A DNA stretch of 32,497 nucleotides, from assembly GCA_019244745.1 (NCBI GenBank), contig JAFASF010000457.1:1-32497 (forward strand), written 5' to 3'. The notes beneath the pieces are model-generated. The model did not search any database and was not told the origin of the DNA. It saw nothing but the letters and a program-made list of their open reading frames with translations. Position numbers and translations under genes: made by a program. This DNA comes from Solirubrobacterales bacterium (GTDB lineage: Bacteria > Actinomycetota > Thermoleophilia > Solirubrobacterales > Solirubrobacteraceae). Below are positions 24,860 through 32,497 of the stretch, piece by piece. Numbering within the stretch: position 1 is the first letter of the stretch; each line of letters starts with the position of its first letter.

Positions 24860-26200
24860 TCAGGCCACCGGCCCGGATGGGCCGGTGAGCGAGGGACCCT
24901 CGATGCCCGGGGGCGTCAAGAATGCAGCGTGGCTGACATCGAGGAAGTCCATGACGGTGGCGGCGTTGGCGTCCCGGTAGGTCAGCGCAGGCAGATTCCA
25001 TTTGGCCTCGATAGTGGCCAGCACCGAGGTGTGGTCGTGGACGACGTCGGTGACCGCGCGCGGCCTGGTGTACGGCGAGGCCACCACGGCCGGTACCCGC
25101 GGCCCATAGATGTCATAGCCGCCGGGCGCGTCGCCCGGCGTAAGCCGCGGCGGGATCGAGTCTGGCCGGATGGCTGGCGGCGGCGGCACGTGGTCGTAAT
25201 AGCCGCCATGCTCGTCGTAGGTGTAGATGAGCACCGTGCGCGGCCAGGCCGGCGAGCGCAGGACGGCCTCGACGACGCGGTGGGCCCATGCCTCGCCGTA
25301 GTACATGTCCTGCGGTGCCTCCTCGTCTCCGCCGACTGTGGCCAGAGCGCCGAAGATCGGCCCGAGCACCGGCAGCGAGGCGAGCGTCTTGCCGACCAGG
25401 GAGACGACGCCGACCTCAGGATCAACGAAGCTGACCGACGGCAGCGTTCCCCTGGCACAGTCCTCGAAGAACTCGTCGAGTGTGGCTAGATTGCCCGGGT
25501 ACTTCTCGACGATCGACGGGATGATGGCCGCGTAGGGGAGGTCGGTGAAGTATTCGCGCCACCTGATCCCGTGCGCGTGCAGACGGTCGAAGATCGTGCC
25601 GTTTGGCGGTGGTGGATCGGTCAGGCTCTGAACGTCGGTCGCGATGTCGCCGTAAGCCGTCCCGGCCATGAGGAAGCGCCGATTGGGGAAGGTCATGCAA
25701 GGCGCCGAACAGAACCAGCGGTTGGCTAGCGTGAACGTGGCGGCGAAGTCGTAGGCGAACGGCAGGACCTCACCCGGGTAGTAGCCCATCGGCTGCGTCG
25801 CGTCGACCGACCGGACAAAGCCATCCATCTTGCCGCCGTTGATCTGCTCGTGGGTCGCGTTCCACGTTTGCGAAACGTGCGGTCCCTGGGCAGCGTTCGA
25901 GAACGCAAACGCGGTGACCGTCGCGGGTGTGCCGTCGGCGCCCGGATTGGTGTTGGTAGGCCGGCCCGAGCTGTCGAAGGTCAGTCCATCGGCCGCCGGC
26001 TGTCCGGCGCGCGGCAGCGCGCCGAGCAGGTTGTCAAACGAATGGTTCTCCATCATGACCACGACGATGTGGTCAAACGGCATTGCCTCGTTGACCGCCC
26101 CCGCGCGCTGGCCGGGCTGCGGCAGGCTGTCGGGTCCACGCATCGGGGCCATCACGGCGGGCCGAAAGTCTACGGGCGGCTCGCCTGCAAGGGAGCGCAT
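24860..26200 (-). CDS. phospholipase C-like phosphoesterase (PF04185-type)
   Basis: A 446-aa enzyme of the phospholipase C/acid phosphatase (AcpA-like) family. The metal-binding ENHSFD motif is at 51-56 (MPFDHIVVVMMENHSFDNLL), and the second metal-site segment YTYDEHGGYYDHVPPP is present near the middle, with GPRVPAVVASPYTRP after it. Most relatives are exported, often by Tat, but this start (MRSLAGEPPVDFRPAVMAPM) shows no signal peptide; residues upstream in the frame do not supply one either. The ATG 26200 follows TGGAGAC. It may act inside the cell or the leader may have been lost. Confidence 0.9.
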   Translation of the reverse strand: MRSLAGEPPVDFRPAVMAPMRGPDSLPQPGQRAGAVNEAMPFDHIVVVMMENHSFDNLLGALPRAGQPAADGLTFDSSGRPTNTNPGADGTPATVTAFAFSNAAQGPHVSQTWNATHEQINGGKMDGFVRSVDATQPMGYYPGEVLPFAYDFAATFTLANRWFCSAPCMTFPNRRFLMAGTAYGDIATDVQSLTDPPPPNGTIFDRLHAHGIRWREYFTDLPYAAIIPSIVEKYPGNLATLDEFFEDCARGTLPSVSFVDPEVGVVSLVGKTLASLPVLGPIFGALATVGGDEEAPQDMYYGEAWAHRVVEAVLRSPAWPRTVLIYTYDEHGGYYDHVPPPPAIRPDSIPPRLTPGDAPGGYDIYGPRVPAVVASPYTRPRAVTDVVHDHTSVLATIEAKWNLPALTYRDANAATVMDFLDVSHAAFLTPPGIEGPSLTGPSGPVA

Positions 26201-26732
26201 CGCCGTCTCCACGCCGCAACACTCTTGCCGGCACACGCGGGTGACCGATCCGGCGCCCCGCAAGGCGCGTAATCCGCGCCCGGCACCTCTACTCCGCCGC
26301 GCCCGACCGGGCGTCGGTCGTTGAGGAACGCTCCGGTGAACAGGGGCCACAAACGCACACTGCCGTCTACGAAGCCTGAGCTATCTCCCTAGGCCAGTTC
26401 TGGCCTGACGAGACCTCTGCTCTGAGTCTCCCGCCGGCCGGCGCGGCAGCGCACGGCTCAGTCCTCCGGCGGCGACGATGCAGAAGCCACGTGGCGGCCT
26501 GGATCAGATGTGTGAAATGGCGGAACGGGTTTGTTCATTCTGGATCCAGATCGGCCAGCGGGGGAGTGGCCGCACGGTCGGCGTGGACGGCATCGGGCGG
26601 GCCCGAGAGCGCGTCGGGAACCCAACCACCTCGTGTACAGCGTGGCGATTCACTCGGTGACCGGCCGTCGCGAGCCGCTCGAGGACCACACGACTTAGGG
26701 TCGTGACGGCGGTCGAGTAGGCATCCGTTATG
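26201..26732. other. intergenic gap, nothing recognised
   Basis: A stretch of about 530 bases between the phosphoesterase and the GAP-family gene. Only short frames of no recognisable family were seen, with no tRNA or strong hairpin. Confidence 0.5.
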
Positions 26733-27392
26733 TTAGATAAGGGCACCCGCGCCGAGCGCCGCGAACGAGACACCGACGAGCAACAGGAGAAGCGCGACGA
26801 CCGACGGCCACCGCCTCTGTAACGAGGCCCGGGCACGGGTGAGCCGTGTGTCGGCCTCATCACCGGCCAGCATCAGCGTGAGGAGGATCGCGATCAGCGG
26901 CAGGACGAAGCACGTGTTGTAGAGCACCAGCGGCAGTGCCTGGCTGGCGGTAGGCTGTCTTGATCCGATGATCAGCGCGATCGCGGCAAAGTAGGGGAAC
27001 GCCGTGGGAAGCTCAACCGCGATGATTGTCGCCCCGAGGAGGGCGCTCGAGCGACCCTTCGGGTTGGGGCTGGGCAGCTCCTTTTGTGCGAGTCGACGGC
27101 GCTTGTACCACATGACTCCCGCCACCATGGTCATTGCCGCACCGGCCGCGATCGCCAGGATGTCACCGATTCTTTGGCCTAGTTGATTCAGTAGAGACAG
27201 CACGAGCTGGCCGGGTCCGAGCGCGATTGCGGCACCACCCGCGAGGTGCACGAGGAGGACCGCGGCGGTGAACGCCGCGACGCTCTTCCGGGCGCGCTCG
27301 CCGGATGCGAGGTAGAGCGCTGGGGCAATCGTCGAAGGATTGAGCGAGTCCCCGATCGCGATCGGGACGACCAACGCCATCAGGCGCAGCAT
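26733..27392 (-). CDS. GAP/LysE-like membrane protein
   Basis: A 219-aa integral membrane protein with about six helices. The N-terminal signature IAIGDSLNPSTIAPALYLAS is that of the GAP (Sap) family, related in layout to LysE/TauE exporters. Members are thought to be small-molecule exporters; in mycobacteria GAP acts in glycolipid export. The substrate here is unknown. ATG 27392 is used because related proteins begin with an LRLxAL-type sequence; TTG 27407 and ATG 27380 are alternatives, and no clear ribosome site helps. The tail of a broken holin-like gene overlaps its start. Confidence 0.85.
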   Translation of the reverse strand: MLRLMALVVPIAIGDSLNPSTIAPALYLASGERARKSVAAFTAAVLLVHLAGGAAIALGPGQLVLSLLNQLGQRIGDILAIAAGAAMTMVAGVMWYKRRRLAQKELPSPNPKGRSSALLGATIIAVELPTAFPYFAAIALIIGSRQPTASQALPLVLYNTCFVLPLIAILLTLMLAGDEADTRLTRARASLQRRWPSVVALLLLLVGVSFAALGAGALI

Positions 27393-27540
27393 GCGCGCAC
27401 AGGACAAACTGCGCCCAGAGCGCCGGCGGGCATCGCGAGGAACCCGGCACCGCCGATCAGGCCGGCGCCAAGCCCCCCGCGCTTGCCCTTCTCCGTCATC
27501 TCCGCTTGCGCGAGGTCAAGATCCTGGTGTGCTGCATGAA
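27380..27540 (-). pseudogene. fragment of a phage-holin-like (DUF1469-type) membrane protein gene
   Basis: In the frame ending at TGA 27382-27380 one reads DLDLAQAEMTEKGKRGGLGA then GLIGGAGFLAMPAGALGAV. This matches the N-terminal helix and first membrane segment of the actinobacterial holin-like family I recall (ELKLAQAEMTEKGKRAGLGAG). There is no start codon in frame upstream, and only the first membrane segment remains before the frame ends. It lies just downstream of the YsnF gene and runs into the GAP gene. Confidence 0.65.
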
Positions 27541-27549
27541 CGCTCTCTT

Positions 27550-28359
27550 CTAGTCGCGCTCGGTCTCGATGCGCTCCTTGCGCACTTCCTCGGAGACCTC
27601 GCGCTCGTCGGTGACGGTGTCCTTCTCCAACCGCACTCGCTCCTTGGGCACAGTGCGCTTCTCGACCACCGGCTCCTCCTCGTGCAGCGTGACCTCGTGC
27701 TCTGACTCGGTGATGTCAGGCCCGGAGGTCGCGGCCTCCACGTTGGCCTCGGTGATCGGCTCGCGCTCGACGCGGACCTCCTCGCGCTGGACGGGCACGG
27801 TCTTCTGCACCTCTTCGGTCACCACGTACTTGCGTAGCCGTACCCGGCCCCGCTCGCGCGCTGCGGTACCGACGTGTAGCTCCTCCTCCGCGCGCGTCAT
27901 GGCTTCATCGCTGCCCGTGCTCGCATCGGCCGCGGTCCGTTCCGGCGCATCGGTGGCGGCTCGGCCCGGCGCATCGGTGGCGGCCCGGCCTGCCCCCCCG
28001 GTGGCGGCCCCGCCTGGCGCCCCGGTGGCGGTCGTGCTCCCCTCGGTCGTGTACGCGATGCCGTAGTGCTCGAACAGCTGGCGCTCCTCGGCCTCGCTCA
28101 GCTCCCCCTGCGGATCCACCTTGGGTGCGTCATTGACCTGCTCCTTGAGCACGGGTACCCGCACGTGCTCTCCGGAAGCGCTCGCGTCCTTGATCGGCAC
28201 AAAGCTCCGCTTCATCCCGAACAGACCGGTATGGACGAGCGCCCACTCGGGCTGCCCCCCTTCCAGATCCGTATACAGAGCATCGACGGTCCCGATCTTC
28301 TCGCCGTCGCGATCGATCAGCGTGCGTCCCTCAAAGTCGTAAGCGTGAGTCAGTTCCAC
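27550..28359 (-). CDS. PRC-barrel / YsnF-AvaK (DUF2382) stress protein
   Basis: A 269-aa soluble protein. Residues 1-75 are a PRC-barrel domain (GRTLIDRDGEKIGTVDALYT at 11-30), 80-110 a linker, 113-145 Gly/Ala/Thr repeats of seven to eight residues (TDAPGRAA, TDAPERTAA), and 155-269 the YsnF domain: highly charged repeats such as RLRKYVVTEEVQKTVPVQRE and the closing REVSEEVRKERIETERD. In Bacillus, YsnF is a general stress protein; the biochemical role is unknown. The GTG start at 28359 has an AAGGAGG site directly upstream (28366-28372); longer readings are rejected. A SigB/SigF-type promoter lies upstream. Confidence 0.92.
   Translation of the reverse strand: MELTHAYDFEGRTLIDRDGEKIGTVDALYTDLEGGQPEWALVHTGLFGMKRSFVPIKDASASGEHVRVPVLKEQVNDAPKVDPQGELSEAEERQLFEHYGIAYTTEGSTTATGAPGGAATGGAGRAATDAPGRAATDAPERTAADASTGSDEAMTRAEEELHVGTAARERGRVRLRKYVVTEEVQKTVPVQREEVRVEREPITEANVEAATSGPDITESEHEVTLHEEEPVVEKRTVPKERVRLEKDTVTDEREVSEEVRKERIETERD
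27925..28023 (-). repeat. degenerate tandem repeat within the YsnF gene linker
   Basis: About four to five imperfect copies of a 24-base unit rich in GGCGCATCGGTGGCGG-type sequence encode the Gly/Ala/Thr linker (residues 113-145). It is low-complexity coding repeat, not a separate element. Confidence 0.7.
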
Positions 28360-28398
28360 GAAATCCTCCTTAGACACTTTGTCCCGTTTTGCCCCTCC

Positions 28399-28423
28399 TA
28401 CCCGCAGACGGACTGCCAAAACC
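28399..28423 (-). promoter_or_regulatory. SigB/SigF-type stress promoter of the YsnF gene
   Basis: On the minus strand GGTTT (28423-28419) is followed by 15 bases and then GGGTA (28403-28399), matching the GGTTT-N15-GGGTA consensus of the SigB/SigF general-stress class. The GTG start is 40 bases further on. The fit to a known stress-protein family makes the call fairly strong. Confidence 0.7.
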
Positions 28424-28499
28424 GGGTCATCCGTGAATGAACTGGGACTAGTTGAGAAACAACGTCGCCGTATTAGGGAAGGTCCTGTCGCACTGGCAA

Positions 28500-29190
28500 C
28501 GTGGCGGGCACAAAATGAGACAGAGCCCGAGACTGCCGATCCGGACGAGCCACGCGACAAGCCGCCGCCACCAGCCGGCGTCGTCGCCCGCCGACAGCGA
28601 ATCCTCGTCGCGGCGAGGATGCTGCGGGGGCTCGCCACGTGACCGTGCGAGCTCGCGGCGGCGACGAAGGTCGGCCGCTCGACCTTGTATCGCTACTTCC
28701 CACGCGTGAGGCGGTCGATCGTGCGCTCGAGGAGCTCGAAACCTCGGAGTCCCGGGACGGTCCGCGCGGGCCGCCGAGCAGCGAGGTGGCGATGATTCCG
28801 TTCCAGCCCCCGGGCAGCTCGGCCGGCACGCTCCGCTCCCGCTCAAGGTGACCCGGATCCTCGACGAGGTCCCGCCGCACCTGGTGGCGGATCAGCTCGT
28901 GGCGGAAGCCAGGCGGGTCGTCGGTGTCGCCGTCGCCGTCGCGCTCCGCGTGGTCGACGTCGACGGCTCCCACCTGCAGCGCCTGGCCGGTCGCCGAGAC
29001 GCTTCCCGGCCTATTCATGCACCGCGGCGCATCGCCGAATCCCTCGGCCAAGATTCGTCCCCAGCGACGGCCTCTGCGAGCTATCCGAGCTCTCGCATCC
29101 CGTGCAACGGAGCAGTCTCGACCGAAGGGTGGTCGCTTCATGCGATAGCCACGCGGGAGCCTCCTGCTGCGCTCCGAGTCGAGCAAAGAT
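28500..29190 (+). pseudogene. TetR-family regulator with GAF-like C-terminal domain, frameshifted
   Basis: A TetR N-terminus appears in pieces: AGVVARRQRILVAARML, then in another frame ELAAATKVGRSTLYRYFP, and after a lost C at the run near 28700 the frame changes again to PTREAVDRALEELETSE. The C-terminal part reads VTRILDEVPPHLVADQLVAE and continues to VVDVDGSHLQRLAG, like regulators I recall with a TetR head and a GAF-type tail. At least two frameshifts, so no intact protein. Ends are approximate. Confidence 0.7.
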
Positions 29191-29198
29191 AGTCGCGT

Positions 29199-29492
29199 TC
29201 AACCAGCCTTGGTGATCACGCCCCTCATCTCGTCTGTGCTGAACGCGCGCAGTGTCGTCGTGCGGATGTTGCCTTGGCCCGCGACCGCCAGCAGGCCTGC
29301 TGCGAGTGTCTGATCATCGGGTGCCTCAACCACACCTACGATGTCGTGGGCGCCGAGGGTCCAATAGATACTCTTGAATTCCACTCCGATCGACTGCATC
29401 TGACTCTCCGCCGCCTGGTAACGATCAACAGAGTCCTTGAAGTTGCGGACGCCCTGATCCGTCCAGTCGATCAGCGCGATGTAGGTTGCCAT
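29199..29492 (-). CDS. GYD-domain protein
   Basis: A 97-aa protein of the GYD family (PF08734): MATYIALIDWTDQGVRNFKD, then a GAHDIVGVVEAPDDQTLAAG core and a C-terminal strand. The function is unknown; the fold is ferredoxin-like. ATG 29492 has a GGAGGGCGAC site. The frame stays open about 63 codons upstream to a TAA at 29681-29683; this extra stretch may be remnant coding sequence. Confidence 0.9.
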   Translation of the reverse strand: MATYIALIDWTDQGVRNFKDSVDRYQAAESQMQSIGVEFKSIYWTLGAHDIVGVVEAPDDQTLAAGLLAVAGQGNIRTTTLRAFSTDEMRGVITKAG

Positions 29493-29804
29493 GTCGCCCT
29501 CCGTTCCCGTTGACGTCAGCGGGAATACCCCGCTGTCGAACTCGGCTTTGAAGGTGGCAAACCTATCGCCCAGTGACGCTACGTGCAACGGCGGATTCAG
29601 CACATGAGGCTCGCCTGGCAGGACGGCCGATAGCTGATCGAGGCCGGCGGCGATCGCGGTAGAGGCGCCGTCGGCAAAGGCCCCCGCGGAGATCCAAGCG
29701 TGCGCTGCAAACCTCCTGGGTTAGGTACTCGCTTGGTACTTCGACGTGACCCAAGCCCCGTGCCAGTACCGACCAGTTCCCGTCAACACTGACGATTCTC
29801 GTAG

Positions 29805-29846
29805 CGCGCCGGGAGAGATTCGAACTCCCGACCTTCGGTTCCGTAG
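29805..29846 (-). other. 3' half of a tRNA-Arg(ACG) gene; likely integration scar
   Basis: On the minus strand one reads the anticodon loop CTACGGA (29846-29840, anticodon ACG), a strand of the stem, the AGGTC variable loop, a T arm GGGAG-TTCGAAT-CTCTC and the 3' acceptor strand CCGGCGC-G (29812-29805). A 5' half with GCGCCGG was not found nearby, nor is the CCA present (CTAC follows). Half-tRNAs of this type, cut at the anticodon loop, are left by integrases. It is not a working tRNA. Confidence 0.7.
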
Positions 29847-30333
29847 TTTTACCGTGGAGGCCCGAAAGCTCGTATTTATCGAGGATCGGTGAGATTGGAT
29901 GAGGTTGCGCGGGGTCACATTTGGTCATCTTGGGGCATCGTTGGGGACACGGATTTCCGTCCCATCGGAGTCGGGATGGTGCGCCCTTTCCGCGCAAAGG
30001 GCGCCTCCGGGCTGAGTGGCGCGAAGTACCGTCGCAACGCGAAAGCGGGAGTCGTACGGGTTGTCCTCGACTCGCCAAACGCCACGGCTCTTCCCCTTCG
30101 TACTCGGGGAGCACGGCGCGGTCGAGGTGGGTATGACGTGGCGCAACGAGGCTGGTCAGAGCGTCGAGAACCGGCTCGCAACCCGCCAGGTGGGCTTTCG
30201 GCAGCCTCGGCACAGTCTCTGTCGTCGCGATGAGGATCTGCCCCGCCCCACCGGCAGACCGAGGAAACGGTGGTGGAGCGCTGGAGCGGGCGGGTGGCGA
30301 TGATTTTGTCGCCCTGCGACAGTCTCTTTCCCG
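29847..30333. other. gap without recognised gene
   Basis: Several open frames on both strands were read; none resembles a family with confidence. The only clear structure is the hairpin at 29981-30004. It may be the inside edge of a lost integrated element next to the tRNA scar. Confidence 0.4.
29981..30004. terminator. perfect 9-base hairpin
   Basis: GCGCCCTTT (29981-29989) pairs with AAAGGGCGC (29996-30004) around a six-base loop. There is no gene just upstream on either strand, so it may be a terminator of a lost gene. Confidence 0.45.
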
Positions 30334-30936
30334 ATGACAAAGACATCCGCTCACCTCTCAATCTCCCTCGACGGCTACATCGCTGGGCCAAGACAGGATC
30401 GCGACAACCCGATCGGTGTCGGCGGCCTACAGCTGCACCAGTGGCACCTGGCTGAGCCGCTCCACGATGGAGACGCCCGCTCCCGAGAGCACCTGGCCCT
30501 GAAACGTGGTGCCTATGTGATGGGCCGGAACATGTTTGGCCCGATCCGCGGCGAGTGGGACGAGGAATGGCGCGGGTGGTGGGGCGACGAGCCGCCCTAC
30601 CATGCGCCCGTGTTCGTGCTCACGCACCACGGCCACGAGCCGATCGAAATGGAGGGCGGTACGACGTTCCACTTCGTCACCGACGGCTTCGACGCCGCCT
30701 ACGCGCAAGCGGTGGCCGCCGCGGGCGACCGCGAGGTCCTGATCGCGGGCGGCGCTTCGACCGTGCGCCAGGCGTTTGCGGCGGGCGTGATCGACGAGCT
30801 CGTGCTCGACATCGCGCCGGTGCTACTCGGCGAAGGCGAAGCGCTATTCCACGGTGTCGAGGATCCCGGGCTGGAGCCGGTCGACGTGATCCACTCCCCG
30901 AAAGCGACGCATATCACCTACCGCGTGGGCCCTTAA
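30334..30936 (+). CDS. RibD C-terminal / dihydrofolate reductase-like protein
   Basis: A 200-aa protein with the reductase fold of the RibD C-terminal domain: ISLDGYIAGP (9-18), YVMGRNMFG (about 61-69), VLTHHG, then REVLIAGGASTVRQAFAAGV (about 132-151) as the NADPH-binding loop and ELVLDIAPVLLGEGEALF near the end. Many stand-alone copies exist in actinobacteria, of unknown substrate; folate or riboflavin metabolism is not shown by context. The ATG 30334 has no ribosome site, and the start may be leaderless. Confidence 0.9.
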   Translation: MTKTSAHLSISLDGYIAGPRQDRDNPIGVGGLQLHQWHLAEPLHDGDARSREHLALKRGAYVMGRNMFGPIRGEWDEEWRGWWGDEPPYHAPVFVLTHHGHEPIEMEGGTTFHFVTDGFDAAYAQAVAAAGDREVLIAGGASTVRQAFAAGVIDELVLDIAPVLLGEGEALFHGVEDPGLEPVDVIHSPKATHITYRVGP

Positions 30937-31226
30937 GCCCTCCCGCCCCCGGCGAACTCGTGCTGATCGACCGCGCCGGCCCGGCAGGCCCGCCACCTGC
31001 TTAGGCACCCCTTCAAGCCTGATCGTCGAAGCGGAAGACTCGCTGCCCGCGCAAACTAAGGACGACACGAGGCGCAGCGACAGGGCGGGTAGCCACCAAG
31101 GCGCGGCCGCGCGGAACAGCTTGAACTCTCCGGTCGCGGACCTTGGCCTCAAGCATGTTCACGCTGGCCCGCGTGCACGTCGACGAGCACGTCGCGGTCG
31201 TCGACCCCCGGTTCCGCGAGCCGGCG
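30937..31226. other. intergenic gap
   Basis: No gene is recognised between the reductase gene and the terminator hairpin at 31227-31263. Small open frames on both strands have no family match. Confidence 0.5.
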
Positions 31227-31263
31227 CGGACGACATGCGGGAGGCCGACGCGCATGTCGTCCG
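31227..31263 (-). terminator. 13-base perfect inverted repeat downstream of the alpha/beta hydrolase
   Basis: CGGACGACATGCG (31227-31239) and its exact complement (31251-31263) form a 13-base stem with an 11-base loop. It lies 25 bases past the stop of the minus-strand hydrolase gene; no T-tract follows, as is usual in high-GC terminators. Confidence 0.7.
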
Positions 31264-31288
31264 AGGAATGTGCGCGTGCGGGACTCTT

Positions 31289-32209
31289 TTAGAGGAACTC
31301 GAGAGCCCGCTTGACGAAGTCCTCGTGGAACTGGAACACCCCGCCGTGCCCGGCGTCGGGATAGAGGATGAGCTGGCTATTCGGGAGTCGCCGATCGAGG
31401 TCGACGGAGTTCTGGGAGGGCACCATCCTGTCGCTGTCGCCGTTCATGACGAGCACCGGCTGGTGGATCCCCGCGAGGTTCCGGGGCTGCTGCTGACCCC
31501 AGCGGCGGATCGCCTTCAGCTGGGCGCGGAGCGAGCGCATGGAGATGGGCTTGTCGAGATCGTGCGTGCGTTCCTGGAGCCGTCCCAGGAACTCCTTGCC
31601 GGCTCGGCGCCCGTTCTGAGTCCTGGTGAAGAACAGGAACTGCTTGGGGTCTTGGCGGGTGAGCAGTCCTCGAGCGACGTCGAGGTAGGTGATGCGGGCC
31701 ACCTTCTCGATGCCCTCGCCGCCAGCGGGGCCGGTTCCGGCGAGGATCATCTTGCGCACGAGCTGCGGCTGCTCGATCGCGATCACCTGGGCGATCATGC
31801 CGCCCATCGAGAACCCGAACAGGTCGACCTGATCGAAGCCGAGGGCACGGATGAAGGTGATGGCGTCGCTTGCCATCTCCTCGATGGTCGTCGGCGTGGA
31901 TCCGGTGGAGGCCCCGACGCCTCGGTTGTCGAAGGTGATCACACGACGCTTGGCGGCGATGCCGTCCACGACGCGGGGGTCCCAGTTGTCTAGGACTGCC
32001 GTCAGGTGGGTGAGGAACACCACCGCCACCCCCGTGTCTGGGCCGAGCTGGCGGTAGGCGAACTCGACTCCCCCGGCGGACAGTGTCAGCGTGGGGGCTT
32101 GCTTCCACGACGTCACCGAGTTGCTGCCCGCGTCTGGTGACTCAGTCTTGCCCGCGGTGGACGCGGCCGTCGCGGGCGCTACCGGCTCGGTTGTCATCGT
32201 CGTTTTCAT
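31289..32209 (-). CDS. alpha/beta hydrolase
   Basis: A 306-aa enzyme. The catalytic triad is visible: nucleophile Ser in FGFSMGGM, Asp in NGDSDRMVP and His in DAGHGGVFQ; LTHLTAVLDNWDP supplies the oxyanion region and ITFDNRGVGAST the usual strand-loop. It is typical of the peroxidase/esterase-like branch; the substrate is unknown. Residues 1-38 are an Ala/Thr/Ser-rich tail that is not a signal peptide and may be disordered. The ATG 32209 has an AAGGGAG site. Confidence 0.92.
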   Translation of the reverse strand: MKTTMTTEPVAPATAASTAGKTESPDAGSNSVTSWKQAPTLTLSAGGVEFAYRQLGPDTGVAVVFLTHLTAVLDNWDPRVVDGIAAKRRVITFDNRGVGASTGSTPTTIEEMASDAITFIRALGFDQVDLFGFSMGGMIAQVIAIEQPQLVRKMILAGTGPAGGEGIEKVARITYLDVARGLLTRQDPKQFLFFTRTQNGRRAGKEFLGRLQERTHDLDKPISMRSLRAQLKAIRRWGQQQPRNLAGIHQPVLVMNGDSDRMVPSQNSVDLDRRLPNSQLILYPDAGHGGVFQFHEDFVKRALEFL

Positions 32210-32497
32210 CGTGAACTCCCTTGATTGCGTTCATTCATGGCCGGTCTGCTGATCTTGCGCTGGGTGTTGGGTCTTTTCGGCGGCCGGTGCTTGCTCTCGG
32301 CGGTGGGCTTGTCAGCGGAGAACGACGGGTGTGGCGGTGCTCGAAGGCGGCGTACGCGGGCAGCTGGCGGTGGTGACGCCCCGCCTCCAGGGGTCGGCGC
32401 GCGCCGCGGTGGATGTCGAGGAGCCCCGGGATCCCGGGACTGATCTCGTGCGGTCGATGGTGTCGGCCAGAGAACTCGCAGCGGAGGGTCATCGTTG
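32210..32497. other. window end, no gene called
   Basis: Open frames on the minus strand run off the window edge, including one starting at 32492, but none is recognised. A gene cut by the edge is possible. Confidence 0.4.

Noticed and set aside
26478-26706. Short plus-strand frames in the 26.2-26.7 kb gap
   Set aside because: No ribosome site or known family; composition like non-coding high-GC DNA.
27925-28023. Possible CRISPR or mobile repeat from regular GGCGGC-rich units
   Set aside because: Units are in frame within the YsnF gene, imperfect and directly adjacent, with no spacers.
32235-32492. Minus-strand frame at the window end
   Set aside because: No family recognised, no clear start; too near the edge to judge.

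Overview
The window is very GC-rich, with dense short-spaced genes, frequent GTG/TTG starts, start/stop overlaps and many protein families typical of soil actinobacteria. Several small hypothetical families (the 118-aa TTG-start protein, the FtsH partner protein, the GNAT-like 137-aa protein, the YsnF/PRC protein) resemble proteins I associate with Thermoleophilia (Solirubrobacterales-like bacteria). That placement is inference from recall, not from a marker gene.

Layout. 0-4.2 kb: two small conserved hypotheticals, a truncated acetyltransferase, and a MocR-type regulator divergent from a saccharopine-dehydrogenase-like gene, with matching tandem operator motifs at two promoters. 4.2-9.0 kb: a six-gene minus-strand run (sulfotransferase, CysQ-type phosphatase, membrane-anchored Cys-rich protein, esterase-like hydrolase, FAD monooxygenase, aldo-keto reductase) with overlapping or closely spaced genes; it looks like one small-molecule tailoring operon. 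9.1-12.5 kb: an FtsH protease with an unusual pore loop, in an operon with a 127-aa protein and a tandem YbjQ-domain protein. 12.5-22.1 kb: mostly single genes: polysaccharide deacetylase, 3-methyladenine glycosylase, cysteine hydrolase, two cupins, a cytidylate-kinase-like protein, DUF1275 and DUF899 proteins, a DUF6308-like protein and a nucleotidyltransferase.

22.1-30.3 kb is a decay zone with live genes between wrecks. It holds an ABC transporter ATPase/permease deletion-fusion pseudogene, an IS3 orfA remnant, a holin-like fragment, a TetR-GAF pseudogene and the 3' half of a tRNA-Arg(ACG) gene that looks like an integration scar. Intact genes here are a methyltransferase, a phospholipase-C-like phosphoesterase, a GAP/LysE-like membrane protein, a PRC-barrel/YsnF stress protein behind a good SigB/SigF-type promoter, and a GYD-domain protein. 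30.3-32.2 kb: a RibD/DHFR-like reductase and an alpha/beta hydrolase with a strong terminator-like hairpin.

No rRNA, complete tRNA, CRISPR array or replication origin was seen. The best candidates for something new are the sulfotransferase-to-AKR operon, the FtsH/YbjQ operon, and the twin 24-bp-spaced MocR operators.
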